From NCBI RefSeq assembly GCF_000585255.1, contig NZ_JANL01000022.1, forward strand, positions 31,260-95,259: a stretch of DNA of 64,000 nt, written 5' to 3'. A program made the position numbers and the translations under genes. Of the stretch, positions 7,181 through 16,412 are shown in pieces (positions within the stretch are counted from its first letter, which is position 1; each line of letters begins with the position of its first letter). A model generated the notes under the pieces. That model was not told the origin of the DNA. It saw only the letters and a program-made list of their open reading frames with translations, and ran no database searches. Source of the DNA: Alkalibacterium sp. AK22. GTDB lineage: Bacteria > Bacillota > Bacilli > Lactobacillales > Carnobacteriaceae_A.

Positions 7181-7564
7181 TCATTTGGCATAAATTTCCA
7201 GCGGTAGGCCGTCCGGATCCTTAAAAAAAGTAAAACGCTTTTCAGTGTATGGGTCGACACGCACCTCTTCAACTTCGATTCCTCTGCTTTTCAGGTACTT
7301 GACTACTCCCTCTACACTATCGACCGCAAAGCAGAGATGCCTCAAACCAGTTGCTTCCGGCCCACTGGGTCTATCTGGAGGACTAGGAAAAGAAAACAGT
7401 TCAATGCCGACCTGACCGCTTCTTAGATCCAACTTGAAAGATTGACGCTCTTCTCTGTAAACTTCTCTGATTATTTCCATCCCGAGTATTTCACTGTAGA
7501 AGTGCCTGGACTTTTCATAGTTGCTGGCGATAATAGCTACGTGGTGAATATCAGTAAATAGCAT
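7181..7564 (-). CDS. VOC-family (glyoxalase-fold) protein
   Basis: About 127 residues. The ATG giving MLFTDIHHVAI is preferred, since AAGGA lies nine bases upstream; an upstream in-frame ATG has no site. It has two paired VOC modules: IHHVAIIASNYEKSRHFYSE at the start and LRHLCFAVDSVEGV in the middle, ending in KDPDGLPLEIYAK. His, His and Glu metal-ligand positions are kept. The pattern is that of the small SMU1112c/YaeR-type VOC proteins whose substrate is unknown. It diverges from the AEC permease and is separated from gloA by a terminator, so the two glyoxalase-fold genes are not one operon. Confidence 0.8.
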   Translation of the reverse strand: MLFTDIHHVAIIASNYEKSRHFYSEILGMEIIREVYREERQSFKLDLRSGQVGIELFSFPSPPDRPSGPEATGLRHLCFAVDSVEGVVKYLKSRGIEVEEVRVDPYTEKRFTFFKDPDGLPLEIYAK

Positions 7565-7697
7565 GTTCTCAAATCCTTTTTCGCTTGTTAATTTCAGGTT
7601 ATACATTCGACTTTGCTTTTGTACTCCATTGAGCGTATAGTATTAGGATAAGAAAAGCAATATTCTTCCAACAATACAATAGAATGAAGGCGACTCA

Positions 7698-8615
7698 ATG
7701 GACATATCACTCGTTATTTTCGAACAGCTTCTTCAAATGTTTCTCATCATGATGTTCGGCTTTGCACTTGTAAAAATTAAATTTCTCAACATGGACGGCA
7801 GCCAGCAACTGGCTAATATCGTGACCAAAATACTGATTCCTATCGTTTTGGTGCTGTCCTTCCAGCAGGATTTCGAGGCTGATCATCTTCAGCTTCTATT
7901 CACTGCTCTGATTGGTTCATTGGCCATCACTTTGTCCCGAATTCTGATTGCTCATACACTTTTAAAAAACCGATCCAAAATCGATCGCTACGCCATCGTA
8001 TTCTCCAATACGGCTTTTATGGGTATCCCGATTGTTCTACCTATACTCGGTTATGAAGGGATTTTCTTTCTGTCCATGTACATTGTGACCTCAGCTGTTT
8101 TTCAGTTCACCTATGGCATCTGGATTCTGTCTGAAGGACGACAGCCGATTACACTCAAGTCGATTTTCACCAATCCGGCAAGTATCGGTGCTTTTATTGG
8201 ATTTGGCCTTTACCTGACTCGCCTTCCGCTTCCGCCGGTTCTTTATGACAGCCTGGATTCCATAGGTGGTCTTAGCTCTCCACTCGGCATGATTCTGCTA
8301 GGTGGATATTTGGCCCGGACACAGCTGAAAGAAATTTTTCTGGTGCGCTCCAACTACTGGACAGTCGCTGTTCGCCTGATTATTGCACCGGCCGTCGCTT
8401 TGCTCCTAATCTGGCTGCTGCCTATCAGTCACCCCTCCGTTCTACTCGTGCTGGCCATTGCCAACTGCACACCGACAGCCGTCAACACCGCCCTGTTTTC
8501 CCAAATTTATGGCGGGGATTATGAGTACGGAGCGCGCATTATTATTCTTGCCAGTTTCTTTTCAATCGTCACTATGCCTTTGATGATCAGCTTTGCCACA
8601 CTTTTTTTATTTTGA
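7698..8615 (+). CDS. AEC-family transporter (auxin efflux carrier/malate permease type)
   Basis: 305 residues, about ten membrane helices in two five-helix halves. Family features include the N-terminal FEQLLQMFLIMMFGFALVK, the first-half segment FSNTAFMGIPIVLPILG with its conserved Asn-Thr and Gly-Pro-like crossing, and the second-half ANCTPTAVNTALFSQ, which replaces the usual CMPPA-type crossing. Bacterial members export or import small organic acids such as malate. A GAAGG ribosome site precedes the ATG. It is monocistronic, ending at a strong GC hairpin. Substrate is not predictable from sequence. Confidence 0.88.
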   Translation: MDISLVIFEQLLQMFLIMMFGFALVKIKFLNMDGSQQLANIVTKILIPIVLVLSFQQDFEADHLQLLFTALIGSLAITLSRILIAHTLLKNRSKIDRYAIVFSNTAFMGIPIVLPILGYEGIFFLSMYIVTSAVFQFTYGIWILSEGRQPITLKSIFTNPASIGAFIGFGLYLTRLPLPPVLYDSLDSIGGLSSPLGMILLGGYLARTQLKEIFLVRSNYWTVAVRLIIAPAVALLLIWLLPISHPSVLLVLAIANCTPTAVNTALFSQIYGGDYEYGARIIILASFFSIVTMPLMISFATLFLF

Positions 8616-8642
8616 ACCTTACCCTTGTTTTCTAAGCAGAAA

Positions 8643-8690
8643 GCCGCCGGGATCCTTTGCACATCTGTGTACGGATCCCCGGCGGCTTTT
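8643..8690. terminator. Terminator between AEC permease and ABC exporter genes
   Basis: GCCGCCGGGATCC (8643-8655) pairs with GGATCCCCGGCGGC (8673-8686), one bulged base, followed by TTTT on the plus strand. It serves the AEC gene and may also stop the converging ABC genes. Confidence 0.85.
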
Positions 8691-8769
8691 ATTGTCTGCT
8701 CACTGGATACGAAATTTTGTGCTGACACATAAGCCACTTCGCTCAACCAGATCCAAGCCCCCCATTCAG

Positions 8770-10573
8770 TCAGGCATAGTTTTCAAACTGTGCGTAATAA
8801 AGGTCAGCGTACATACCTTTTTCAAGAATCAGCTCGTCATGACTCCCTTGCTCGACAATCTGCCCGTCATTTACGACCAGGATAGAGTCAGCATTTCGGA
8901 TGGTGGACAGCCGGTGAGCAATGACAAAAGCGGTCTTGTCTGCCATCAGTTTTTTCATGGCCTGCTGAGTCTTCATTTCGGTCTGCGTATCCACATTGGA
9001 CGTTGCCTCATCCAGAATCAGTAAATTGGCATCTAAAATCATAGCTCGGGCAATTGTCAGCAGCTGCTTCTGCCCCTGAGAAATATTTAGCCCTTCCTCG
9101 TCAATAAACGTATCATAGCCCTCCGGTAAAGTCATGATGAAGCGGTGAACCTGAGCAGCCCGGGCAGCTGCTTCCACTTCCTTTTGAGTGACGCCTGCTT
9201 TTCCATAAGCCAGATTTTCAAAGACCGTCCCTGAAAACAGCCAGGCATCTTGCAGGACCATGGCGTAGGAAGAGCGCAAGCTGGCACGCGTAGCTTCAGC
9301 AGTATTCAGTCCATCCAGTTCTATTTCTCCTTCGTTTGGATCATAAAAACGCATTAAGAGATTCACCAGAGTCGTTTTCCCGGCACCTGTTGGACCAACG
9401 ATAGCAATCACGTTCCCTTCAGGCGCTTCAAAATCCAGATCTCGGATTGTCATTTTATCCGGACTGTAGCCGAATGACACATTAGTCATCGACACCTCTC
9501 CTCTAACGTCAGCGTAGACATGGGCACTGGACACGTCCGCTGCTTCTTTGGGCTCGTCCATCAGTAGGAAAACCCGTTCAGCTGCCGCAAAAGCAGACTG
9601 CAGCTCACTGATAATATTAGCCAGCTCATTGATCGGACCAGAAAATCGTCTGGAATACAGGACGAATGAAGAGATAGCCCCCAGAGTCAGCATATTCGTT
9701 AAAAAGAGAAGCGCTCCAACTACACTCACAAGTGACAGAGAGAGATTATTGATAAAGTTAATTGACGGCCCCACCATACTTCCGTAGTAGTCTGCATTGT
9801 AGTAAGCAGAGACTGCTTCACTGTTCTTCTTGTCAAAGCGATTGATCATATTTACTTCCTGATTGTACGCTTTAATGGTCTGCTGACCTGAAATCATCTC
9901 TTCGACAAAGCCGTTCATTTCACCTAGCTTCTCAGAACGCAGGCTGAACAGCGGACGGAAGCGTGACACCATGTACTTGGTTAGCATGATTGATGCCGGA
10001 ATAGTAATACAGAATACCAGTGTCAAAAGAGGTGAAATCAGCAGCATCATTGTCAAAGATACACTAATCGTAATAGCGCTCGTCAGCACCTGGATGAAAT
10101 CATTGGAAAGTGACTGATTGATTGTGTCGATATCATAGGTGACCCGACTAATGATGTCTCCTATCTGATGCTGATCAAAATAGCCAACCGGCAATTCTGA
10201 CATACGGTTAAACACATCCTTGCGCATGCGGTGAACCGTCTTTTGCGTAAGCCGGGTCATCAGCGACTGCATAGTGTATTCAAGTAAGGCAGAGAGAATA
10301 AAAAAAACAATCATCAGACTCACATAAAAGGTCACTTGCTCAAATACCACGCTGCCGGCTCCCGGCTGGATGGCATCGATGGCCAGACCAGACAGTAAAG
10401 GCCCGACTAGAGAAAAAAGATTGCTTGCAACCATCAATATAGTAGCCAGAAGTAGGGGCCACTTATACCGATACAAATAAATAACCCCATAGTCTTTTCA
10501 GAACCTGCCAGCAACTTGTCTTCAGTTTTTTTGACTGTGATGACCTAGGTTGACTTGCAGGACTTCTATGCAA
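8770..10573 (-). pseudogene. ABC exporter half-transporter B, frameshifted near its N-terminus
   Basis: A full ABC exporter: six-helix membrane domain then nucleotide-binding domain (Walker A GPTGAGKTTL, signature ISQGQKQLL, Walker B LLILDEATSNVD, H-loop AHRLST). The natural start is a TTG eight bases after AGGAGGAGAT, overlapping the stop of the upstream gene. That frame reads KKLKTSCWQVLKRLWGYL and then runs into a stop. The rest of the protein (YRYKWPLLLATIL...) continues in another frame. Removing one T in the TTATTTATTTG run at 10474-10483 would join them. Either the gene is inactive, translation restarts at an internal TTG (568 residues), or this is a sequencing error. The family is the YfiB/YfiC-type heterodimeric multidrug exporter. 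Confidence 0.75.
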
Positions 10574-11312
10574 TTTGATCTCCTCCTGACTGATTCTTAT
10601 ACATATCATGATACTTTGGACAACTCTTCATCAGCTCCTCATGTGTACCATAGCCGATGATTTTACCTTCTTCCAGCATCATAATGGCATCTGCATGCTG
10701 AATCGAACTGACCCGCTGAGCAATCATGACAGTAGTTGTTTCTGCATAGGATTCAAACAGGGCCTTCCTCAACTCCGCATCCGTTTTGTAATCCAGAGCA
10801 CTAGAGGAATCGTCTAAAATAAGAATTTCAGGCTTCCCTGCCAGAGCCCTGGAGAGCAGGACCCTCTGCTTCTGTCCGCCACTCAGATTGGTTCCTTTAG
10901 GAGTCAGACGATGATTCATCCCGTCCGTCAGTGAAGCAATGAAGGACTCAGCCTGAGCATGTTCGCTAGCTTCGTAAACGGATGCCCGGCTGAGCTTCCG
11001 GCCAAAAGCAATATTTTCCTCCAGTGTGTCTGCGTATAGAAAATCTTTTTGGAAGACGACACCGAAGCGTCTATGTAGATCTTCCATCGCCATGCTATCG
11101 ACATTCACACCGTCAAGACGGACACTTCCCCGGTCAGTATCGTAAAGTCTGAGGAGCAGTCTAATCAAAGTGGTCTTACCGGCACCCGTGGCACCAATAA
11201 TACCTAGTGTCTCCCCTTTTTTCAGACTGAAGTCAATATTTTCCACAACAGGCTTGTCTGGTAGGTAGCCAAAAGAAACCTGTTCAAAAGAAATGTGAGC
11301 TTCAGTATCCGT
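10566..11312 (-). pseudogene. ABC exporter half-transporter A, nucleotide-binding half after an in-frame TAG
   Basis: Downstream part of a single exporter gene cut by an amber codon. Directly after the stop the same frame reads TDTEAHISFEQVSFGY and continues into ENIDFSLKKGETLGIIGATG, a normal ATP-binding domain: Walker A GATGAGKTTL, Q-loop, signature [15 protein letters not shown], Walker B ILILDDSSSALD, H-loop AQRVSS. The Asp after Walker B in place of the usual Glu suggests this half carries the degenerate ATP site of a heterodimer. The internal ATG (226 residues from 11246) lacks a convincing ribosome site. It overlaps the start of half-transporter B. Confidence 0.8.
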
Positions 11313-12281
11313 CTAATCCAAAGCTTTCACTGCCAGTTCCGGTTCAGTAGCCAGAATATCATGTATTCGGTCAGCTGAGGCGATTCCTCTGGAAAACATT
11401 ACAAATATGCGTGTGATGGAAAGCATAGAATTCAGGATGATTGTAAAGTAAGTCATGAAAGCAATCACCACACCGGGCTGAGTTAAGCCGGCGTTGACCC
11501 GGTAGGCACTCGCCAAGATAACCAGGGCCAGGCCGCTGTTTAGAAAAAGATTCATTAAAGGTGTTGTTGCCGCTATCGTCTTATTGGCTTTGGTTTCTGC
11601 CTGGACGACACGCCGGTTGACGCCATCAAACCGCTCTTTTTCATATGCTGTCTTGGACAGCGCTTTGATGACCCGTGCACCACTGATATTTTCTCTAACC
11701 GTCCTTACCAGCCGGTCGACCTCCTGCTGCAAGCTATCAAACAGTGGAATTCCTTTTTTGGAAATAAAGTAAACTGTAGCAGTCGCAAATGGTAAAACCC
11801 CTAACATCACTAGGGTCAGTACCGGATCCAGTGTCAAAGTCATCAAAATTCCACCTAGAAGCAAGATGGGTGCCCGTACCCCGATTCGTTGCATCAGGCC
11901 GATTGTTCGATGAATATTATAAGTATCCGACGTCAGGCGCGAAATTAGAGACGGCGCTGTAAAGCGGTCGGCCTGACTCGCTGAAAGATAAGTCGTTTTT
12001 TCATACACATCGTGCCTGATGGCTTTGACTGCATCCCTAGCTACACTAGATGCCATACGGTTAGCCTTAATACTGGCTAGAACAGCAATTACTGAACAAA
12101 CGACCATAGCTCCGCCCCAAAGCAGAATCCCATTGATACTTCCAGTTGGAACAACGACATCAATCATATAAGCCAGTATCCAAGGCAAGAACAAGTCCAT
12201 AACCGTCCCTGTAAATTTTATCGAGAAGCCCGCGAGCATACGATATTTTAAAGGTGTTAAGTAGGTAAGCAGTAAGTTCAT
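11313..12281 (-). pseudogene. ABC exporter half-transporter A, membrane-domain half ending at a premature TAG
   Basis: 322 residues covering a complete six-helix exporter membrane domain (LTPLKYRMLAGFSIKFTG to RIFVMFSRGIASADRIHDIL). It ends ...ELAVKALD-TAG exactly in the linker before the ATP-binding domain. The reading frame continues unbroken beyond the TAG, so a single nonsense change explains the split. Ribosome site AAAGGCG upstream of the ATG. It is the first transporter gene after the MarR regulator. A split two-polypeptide transporter is possible in principle, but the ATP-binding part has no good start. Confidence 0.8.
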
Positions 12282-12327
12282 AATTGAACGCCTTTCTTTT
12301 AAATTGTAAGGTATCTATCTGGTCTCT

Positions 12328-12756
12328 TTAGCTCCCCAGCGCTGCTTTTCGCGCCTTTTCCATAGCATGTCTCAGCATCCTACCCATTTCCTTCTGTTCA
12401 GCTTCAGACAGTCCGTCCAGTATAATACTGTTCCAGTCCTTGAGAATATCAACAATTGCAGGATAAACACTTTTCGCTTTTTCAGTAGGATAAACAAGCA
12501 GCTTTCTCGCATCTCCTTGACACTGCCTGCGGTCAACATAACCTTTTTTCTCAAGAACGGCCAGCTGACGGGCTACCGTACTTTTGTTAACAAAAATCAG
12601 CCGGGCCAGATTCTCCTGCGAGATTCCCGGATTGCTGCAAATGTTGATAATATAAGTATGGTGGATCCCACTCAAATCAAAAGCCTGCATCCGCTCTCCA
12701 CGGTACAGCTCCGACAATCGCGATGTGCGGTTGATATAACGCATTAAATATTCCAT
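12328..12756 (-). CDS. MarR-family transcriptional regulator
   Basis: About 142 residues; start MEYLMRYINRTSR, preceded by GGAGGAGA. The winged helix-turn-helix is clear: GISQENLARLIFVNKSTVAR then LEKKGYVDRRQCQGDARK (the wing with its conserved DxR). It heads the damaged exporter operon, and a perfect palindrome lies between its promoter and start codon, so it most likely represses itself and the exporter and is released by a drug or metabolite. With both exporter genes broken, its present target set is uncertain. Confidence 0.9.
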   Translation of the reverse strand: MEYLMRYINRTSRLSELYRGERMQAFDLSGIHHTYIINICSNPGISQENLARLIFVNKSTVARQLAVLEKKGYVDRRQCQGDARKLLVYPTEKAKSVYPAIVDILKDWNSIILDGLSEAEQKEMGRMLRHAMEKARKAALGS

Positions 12757-12777
12757 CAAATCTCCTCCCAGTTTAAT

Positions 12778-12795
12778 TCGTTGCGTTCGCAACGA
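12778..12795. promoter_or_regulatory. Palindromic operator of the MarR-ABC operon
   Basis: TCGTTGCG-TT-CGCAACGA, an 18-bp perfect inverted repeat containing the TTGC...GCAA core common in MarR-family sites. It lies just downstream of the predicted transcription start, suited to repression. Confidence 0.75.
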
Positions 12796-12803
12796 TATGG
12801 GCT

Positions 12804-12832
12804 AATATAGCAGTAATAGCTGGGTCTGTCCA
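12804..12832 (-). promoter_or_regulatory. Promoter of the MarR-ABC operon
   Basis: TGGACA (12832-12827), 17-bp spacer, TATATT (12809-12804), with an extended TGC before the -10. Confidence 0.7.
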
Positions 12833-12890
12833 GTTTATAGTCTTGCTATCCCTCAAGTATGGTGTTACCCCGGCTCTAATGGTCTTATGT

Positions 12891-12923
12891 AAAAAACCCG
12901 CCAGATCAATTGGACCCGGCAGG
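12891..12923 (-). terminator. Terminator of the cst-like operon
   Basis: Minus strand stem CCTGCCGG/CTGGCGGG with G.U pairs and an 11-nt loop, followed by T6. It lies downstream of the TauE gene. Confidence 0.75.
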
Positions 12924-12961
12924 TATACATGCGTATGATTTGTTCATTTTCCATCTTTCAG

Positions 12962-13744
12962 TTAAGCCACGATCAGATTGTACCAGATTTGAACAGAAGT
13001 CCCTAAAATCAGTAGAGCCAAAACCCACTGTAGCACTTTCGTATTGGTTTTCTGCCCGACTTTTGCTCCTATGGGTGAAGCAATTAGGCTCGCAATGATC
13101 ATCACAGCAGCTGGAGCATAAAGAACCTGATCTGTAGCCACCTTGCCTACTGTTGAGCCGATGGATGACAGAAAAGTTACCGCCAAAGATGTTGCGATAG
13201 TCACTCGGGTAGGGAGCTTCAGCACTGTCAGCATGATCGGAATCAGCAGAAAGGATCCCGCTGCTCCAACAATTCCAGAAGCAACGCCTACGGCAAAGGA
13301 CAAACCGGACGCCAAGGGCTTTTTAAACTCAATCAAGTGAGCTGGCCTGTCCGGAGTCTCTTTCCTGGGCATGAGAATCATTACAACCGCAATGGTTGCC
13401 AAAATAGCATACACCAGGTTAATGGATTCTTCCGGGAAAAATCCTGATGCAAAGGCTCCGATAAAACTCCCCAATAGAATGCTTCCACCCATATACAAAA
13501 TCAGCTTTCGGTGCAGATAACCTGTTCCTTTGTATGCCCAGACTCCGGCAATCGTTGCGAAAAATACTTGTACAGCACTAATACCTGAGACCTCATGGGG
13601 AGTCAAAGCTGTAAATCCCAATACCGGTGGAATAAATAACAACATGGGATACTTGATGATGGAACCGCCCACGCCCACTAGTCCTGAAACAAAAGAACCG
13701 ACAAAGCCAATCATGAAAATTGTAAAAATATAAGCAATATCCAT
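12962..13744 (-). CDS. TauE/SafE-family (TSUP) sulfite/sulfur-anion exporter
   Basis: 260 residues, about eight membrane helices in two repeats. The repeat signatures are GFVGSFVSGLVGVGGSIIKYPML near the N-terminus (Gly-rich first helix) and VGVASGIVGAAGSFLLIPIM near the middle. The TSUP family moves sulfite, sulfoacetate, thiosulfate and related anions. It is the last gene of an operon with dsrE-, persulfide-dioxygenase- and tusA-like genes, the arrangement of the staphylococcal cst locus, in which TauE is thought to export sulfite made from persulfides. Strong AGGAGG ribosome site. Confidence 0.88.
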   Translation of the reverse strand: MDIAYIFTIFMIGFVGSFVSGLVGVGGSIIKYPMLLFIPPVLGFTALTPHEVSGISAVQVFFATIAGVWAYKGTGYLHRKLILYMGGSILLGSFIGAFASGFFPEESINLVYAILATIAVVMILMPRKETPDRPAHLIEFKKPLASGLSFAVGVASGIVGAAGSFLLIPIMLTVLKLPTRVTIATSLAVTFLSSIGSTVGKVATDQVLYAPAAVMIIASLIASPIGAKVGQKTNTKVLQWVLALLILGTSVQIWYNLIVA

Positions 13745-13805
13745 AAAATCCTCCTAAAATTAACTAAGGAAAAGAGGAGCCTGTTTCGCTCCCCTTTACC
13801 CAGTC

Positions 13806-14036
13806 TTATTCGCCTTTTTTGATGAAAAATGTCAGGACATCGTCCGTTTCATCTGTTTGAAGCAGTTCGTGACCGGTAGAATTCGCCCAGGCTTTAAAAT
13901 CATTGAGTGCACCCTTGTCAGTTGCCTGCACTTTTAAAATTTCACCAGCATTCATAGTCTTCATTTCTTTTCTTGTCTTGACAATCGGCATAGGACATGC
14001 CAGGCCTTTAGCGTCCAGTACTTTGTCTGCATTCAT
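13806..14036 (-). CDS. TusA-family sulfur carrier protein
   Basis: 76 residues, the normal size for a free TusA. It has the conserved Cys-Pro motif in [19 protein letters not shown], where the Cys carries a persulfide, and a typical C-terminal DDVLTFFIKK strand. TusA proteins pass sulfane sulfur between rhodaneses, DsrE-type proteins and acceptors. It is nearly the same over its first half as the TusA module of the large fusion protein encoded just upstream, which points to duplication. Located 47 bp after that gene and 61 bp before tauE. Its job is probably persulfide relay in sulfide detoxification, not tRNA thiolation. Confidence 0.92.
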   Translation of the reverse strand: MNADKVLDAKGLACPMPIVKTRKEMKTMNAGEILKVQATDKGALNDFKAWANSTGHELLQTDETDDVLTFFIKKGE

Positions 14037-14083
14037 ATTTTTTTCTCCTCTAATTTATATTTTTAGTGTTCTTGCTGACCCTT

Positions 14084-15775
14084 TTATCTGACTGCACAGC
14101 GGTTCGGTCCGATTTCCATTTCACGCTGCTCTTCTTCATTTGGCTTGCTTTTTCCCATATTAGTCTGACGGATTTCCTGATAGGCATTGGGCTGCGGCGG
14201 CAAGTTATCAGTCACGGTAGAACGAAATTCTTTTTCGTCTTCAATATTCAGTCCGTGATTTTTGTCAAATAGCACACCAAGCTTTTCTGCCACACTTCCG
14301 TCTGTGTTCAACTCATCTATAATCATGAAGTGTGCCGGTAGAACAATCAGGTCTTCAGCTAAATTTTTGTAAGTGTTATACAGCGAGTGTCTTAAGTCAC
14401 TGACCCAGTCATCAGCCTTACCTGCCAGATCGGGCCGTCCAATCGAATCGATAAACAGGATATCTCCTGACAGCAAGTAAGCATCGTCGATGACAAAAGA
14501 AGTTGACCCAATCGTGTGCCCAGGTGTGTACAATGCTGCGACATCAATCTCGCTTTCACCGACTGCAATTCGGACGCCTTCTTCTAGCGGCTGAAAGTCA
14601 AAAGTGGCCTCTTCAGCATCTTTAGGTGGCAGCCAGTAGCTTGCCCCTGTCTTCTCGGCGATTGTCCGTCCACCTGAGATATGATCAGCATGCAGATGTG
14701 TATCCAAAACATGTGTAATAGAGACCTTTTTATCTTCCGCAAGTGTCAGATATGGTTCAACGGTACGAGCTGAATCAATGATAACCGCTTCTTTACCAGA
14801 AATAGCCATGTAAGACAGGCAGCCCTTGCCTAAACGGACAAACTGGTACAGCTCTCCTCCATCTTTTAGATCCGCTACTTTCACTGGCTCAAGGTATTCA
14901 CTCCAGGCTTTCATTCCCCCTTCGAGATAAGAAGCGCTCACCCCTTCCTCAACCAGCATTTCCCCGACCATGACGGATGATCCTTCCTTAGCACAGACGA
15001 CCAGTAATGGTTTATCCGAAGGAATTTGAGGCAGGATATCTTCCAGTCCATCCAGAAGATCGAAGTAAGGAACGTTCAGGTAATCAAGCCCTTTTCCTTC
15101 TACTTTCCAATCCTCAAAAGCTGACTCATTACGAACATCCAGAATAAACAGTTCTTCCTGTCGAATCACTTTTTCTGCGAGTTCAGCAGGAGTCATCGCT
15201 GATAGATTCACTTCCTTATCCTCTTCTTTCCATTCGCTCATCCCCGGCTTGACATTAACAACATCTGAGAAGCCTTTTTCGACCAGCATATGTGCAGCCA
15301 TATCGCTGCGGTTGCCTGTTCGGCACACAACGTAGACCGGTTTATCTGTGCTGATTTCTCCAGTCCTCTTTTCCAGTTCACCTAGTGGAATGGATACTGC
15401 TCCATCAATGTGAAAAGCATCATACTCTTCTGGTTCACGTACATCCAGCACCGTCAGCTCTTGCTTATCCTTCAGCAGTTTCTGAAGCTCCCCGTTCTGA
15501 ACGATGGTCTCATAGGGTGCCGTTTCCTGGTCTTTTCCTGCTGCCCTAAGATAATGCTTCAATATACCTTCAGCTTCAACCGTTCCCAGATAATCGTGCC
15601 CTGATTTAGAGGCCCACGCTTTTAAATCCACTGTAGATCCCTTGTCTGTAGCCTGTACCTCAACAATTGCCCCCGGCTGAACATCTTTCATTGCCTTTTT
15701 TGTTCGAACAATCGGCATCGGACAAGCCAGTCCTTTTGCATCAACTAAAATATCATGTGTCATTTCCTGCATCAT
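14084..15775 (-). CDS. Four-module TusA-rhodanese-rhodanese-persulfide dioxygenase fusion (CstB-like)
   Basis: 563 residues. Modules in order: TusA (Cys18 in LACPMPIV); rhodanese 1 (about 90-185, active loop CRTGNRS, Cys151); rhodanese 2 (about 195-295, active loop CAKEGS, Cys261, atypical); metallo-beta-lactamase of the ETHE1/persulfide dioxygenase type (about 305-535) with THLHADH (359-365), His420 in TPGH, Asp438 in SGD and His482 in PAH, so the single-iron ligand set is complete. It should oxidise protein- or low-molecular-weight persulfides to sulfite and shuttle sulfane sulfur internally. S. aureus CstB has its dioxygenase domain first and rhodanese-type domains after it; here the order is reversed and a TusA is added. 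AAGGAG ribosome site. Confidence 0.88.
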   Translation of the reverse strand: MMQEMTHDILVDAKGLACPMPIVRTKKAMKDVQPGAIVEVQATDKGSTVDLKAWASKSGHDYLGTVEAEGILKHYLRAAGKDQETAPYETIVQNGELQKLLKDKQELTVLDVREPEEYDAFHIDGAVSIPLGELEKRTGEISTDKPVYVVCRTGNRSDMAAHMLVEKGFSDVVNVKPGMSEWKEEDKEVNLSAMTPAELAEKVIRQEELFILDVRNESAFEDWKVEGKGLDYLNVPYFDLLDGLEDILPQIPSDKPLLVVCAKEGSSVMVGEMLVEEGVSASYLEGGMKAWSEYLEPVKVADLKDGGELYQFVRLGKGCLSYMAISGKEAVIIDSARTVEPYLTLAEDKKVSITHVLDTHLHADHISGGRTIAEKTGASYWLPPKDAEEATFDFQPLEEGVRIAVGESEIDVAALYTPGHTIGSTSFVIDDAYLLSGDILFIDSIGRPDLAGKADDWVSDLRHSLYNTYKNLAEDLIVLPAHFMIIDELNTDGSVAEKLGVLFDKNHGLNIEDEKEFRSTVTDNLPPQPNAYQEIRQTNMGKSKPNEEEQREMEIGPNRCAVR

Positions 15776-15819
15776 TACAGCTCCTTTATAGTCCTGATCA
15801 GATTATTTGTTCTTTATCC

Positions 15820-16299
15820 TTAAATAAACAGATTAACTCCGCCATCTTCCGCATCCGCCAGATAAGCGGCTACCCCGGCGTATTGGCTGCTGTCTCTTAG
15901 CTCAGTTTTATTTAGACCTAGAAGATCCATGGTCATCGTACAGGCTACCAGGTTGATATCCTGCTCTTCGGCCATATCGATTAGATCGCCTAAAGGCATG
16001 GCATTGTGCTTTTTCATGACTTTCTTGATGAGCTTGGGTCCAATGCCCGCAAAGTTCATGTTCGACAGACCCATTTTTTCCGGTCCGCGTGGCATCATTT
16101 TTCCAAACATCTTTTCTAGCCAGTTTTTCTTGACATGGATAGGCTCATCTTTTCGCAAGGCATTTAGCCCCCAGAAAGTATGAAAAATCGTTACTTTATG
16201 GTCATATGCAGCTGCCCCGTTGGCTATGATATAGGCTGCCATCGCTTTGTCGTAGTCTCCACTGAATAAAATGATATTAGTCTTTTTCTGTTCGCTCAT
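15820..16299 (-). CDS. DsrE/DsrF/DsrH-like sulfur-relay protein
   Basis: About 159 residues; the ATG giving MSEQKKTNIILFSGDYDKAM is chosen, since AAAGGG lies seven bases upstream (an earlier TTG is too close). The N-terminal strand-loop FSGDYDKAMAAYIIANGAA and the C-terminal INLVACTMTMDLLG, with one conserved Cys, are those of the DsrE-like proteins that accompany TusA and rhodaneses in Firmicutes. A central basic insert (about 60-95) is typical of this subgroup. As first gene of the operon it probably accepts sulfane sulfur from sulfide oxidation products. Its upstream region holds two promoters with CsoR-type operators. Confidence 0.88.
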   Translation of the reverse strand: MSEQKKTNIILFSGDYDKAMAAYIIANGAAAYDHKVTIFHTFWGLNALRKDEPIHVKKNWLEKMFGKMMPRGPEKMGLSNMNFAGIGPKLIKKVMKKHNAMPLGDLIDMAEEQDINLVACTMTMDLLGLNKTELRDSSQYAGVAAYLADAEDGGVNLFI

Positions 16300-16326
16300 A
16301 TACAATCCCTTTCCTATTTATACTAT

Positions 16327-16366
16327 TACCCGTATGGGTATTATGCTTTTTAAATTTTTTTGTCAT
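16327..16366 (-). promoter_or_regulatory. Proximal promoter and CsoR/CstR-type operator of the cst-like operon
   Basis: ATGACA (16366-16361), 17-bp spacer, TAATAC (16343-16338); the perfect inverted repeat TACCC-GTAT-GGGTA (16327-16340) covers the -10 and the start. G/C-tract arms with AT flanks are the signature of CsoR/CstR sites. Confidence 0.6.
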
Positions 16367-16412
16367 ATGGGATTTCTCCCTCATGACGTATGCTTATCAG
16401 CAACTTGATTAC

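Noticed and set aside
7022..7207. Plus-strand 61-codon frame with a hydrophobic stretch upstream of the VOC terminator
   Set aside because: No ribosome site, and the frame runs straight through a perfect terminator hairpin; it is opposite the better-supported minus-strand small frame.
8519..12792. Stop-codon reassignment (amber read-through) to explain TAG codons in the ABC exporter, HAD fragment and the 57.6-kb fragment
   Set aside because: TAG is used as a normal stop elsewhere, for example at the end of the ATP-binding half at 10566, and the other lesions are frameshifts or truncations.
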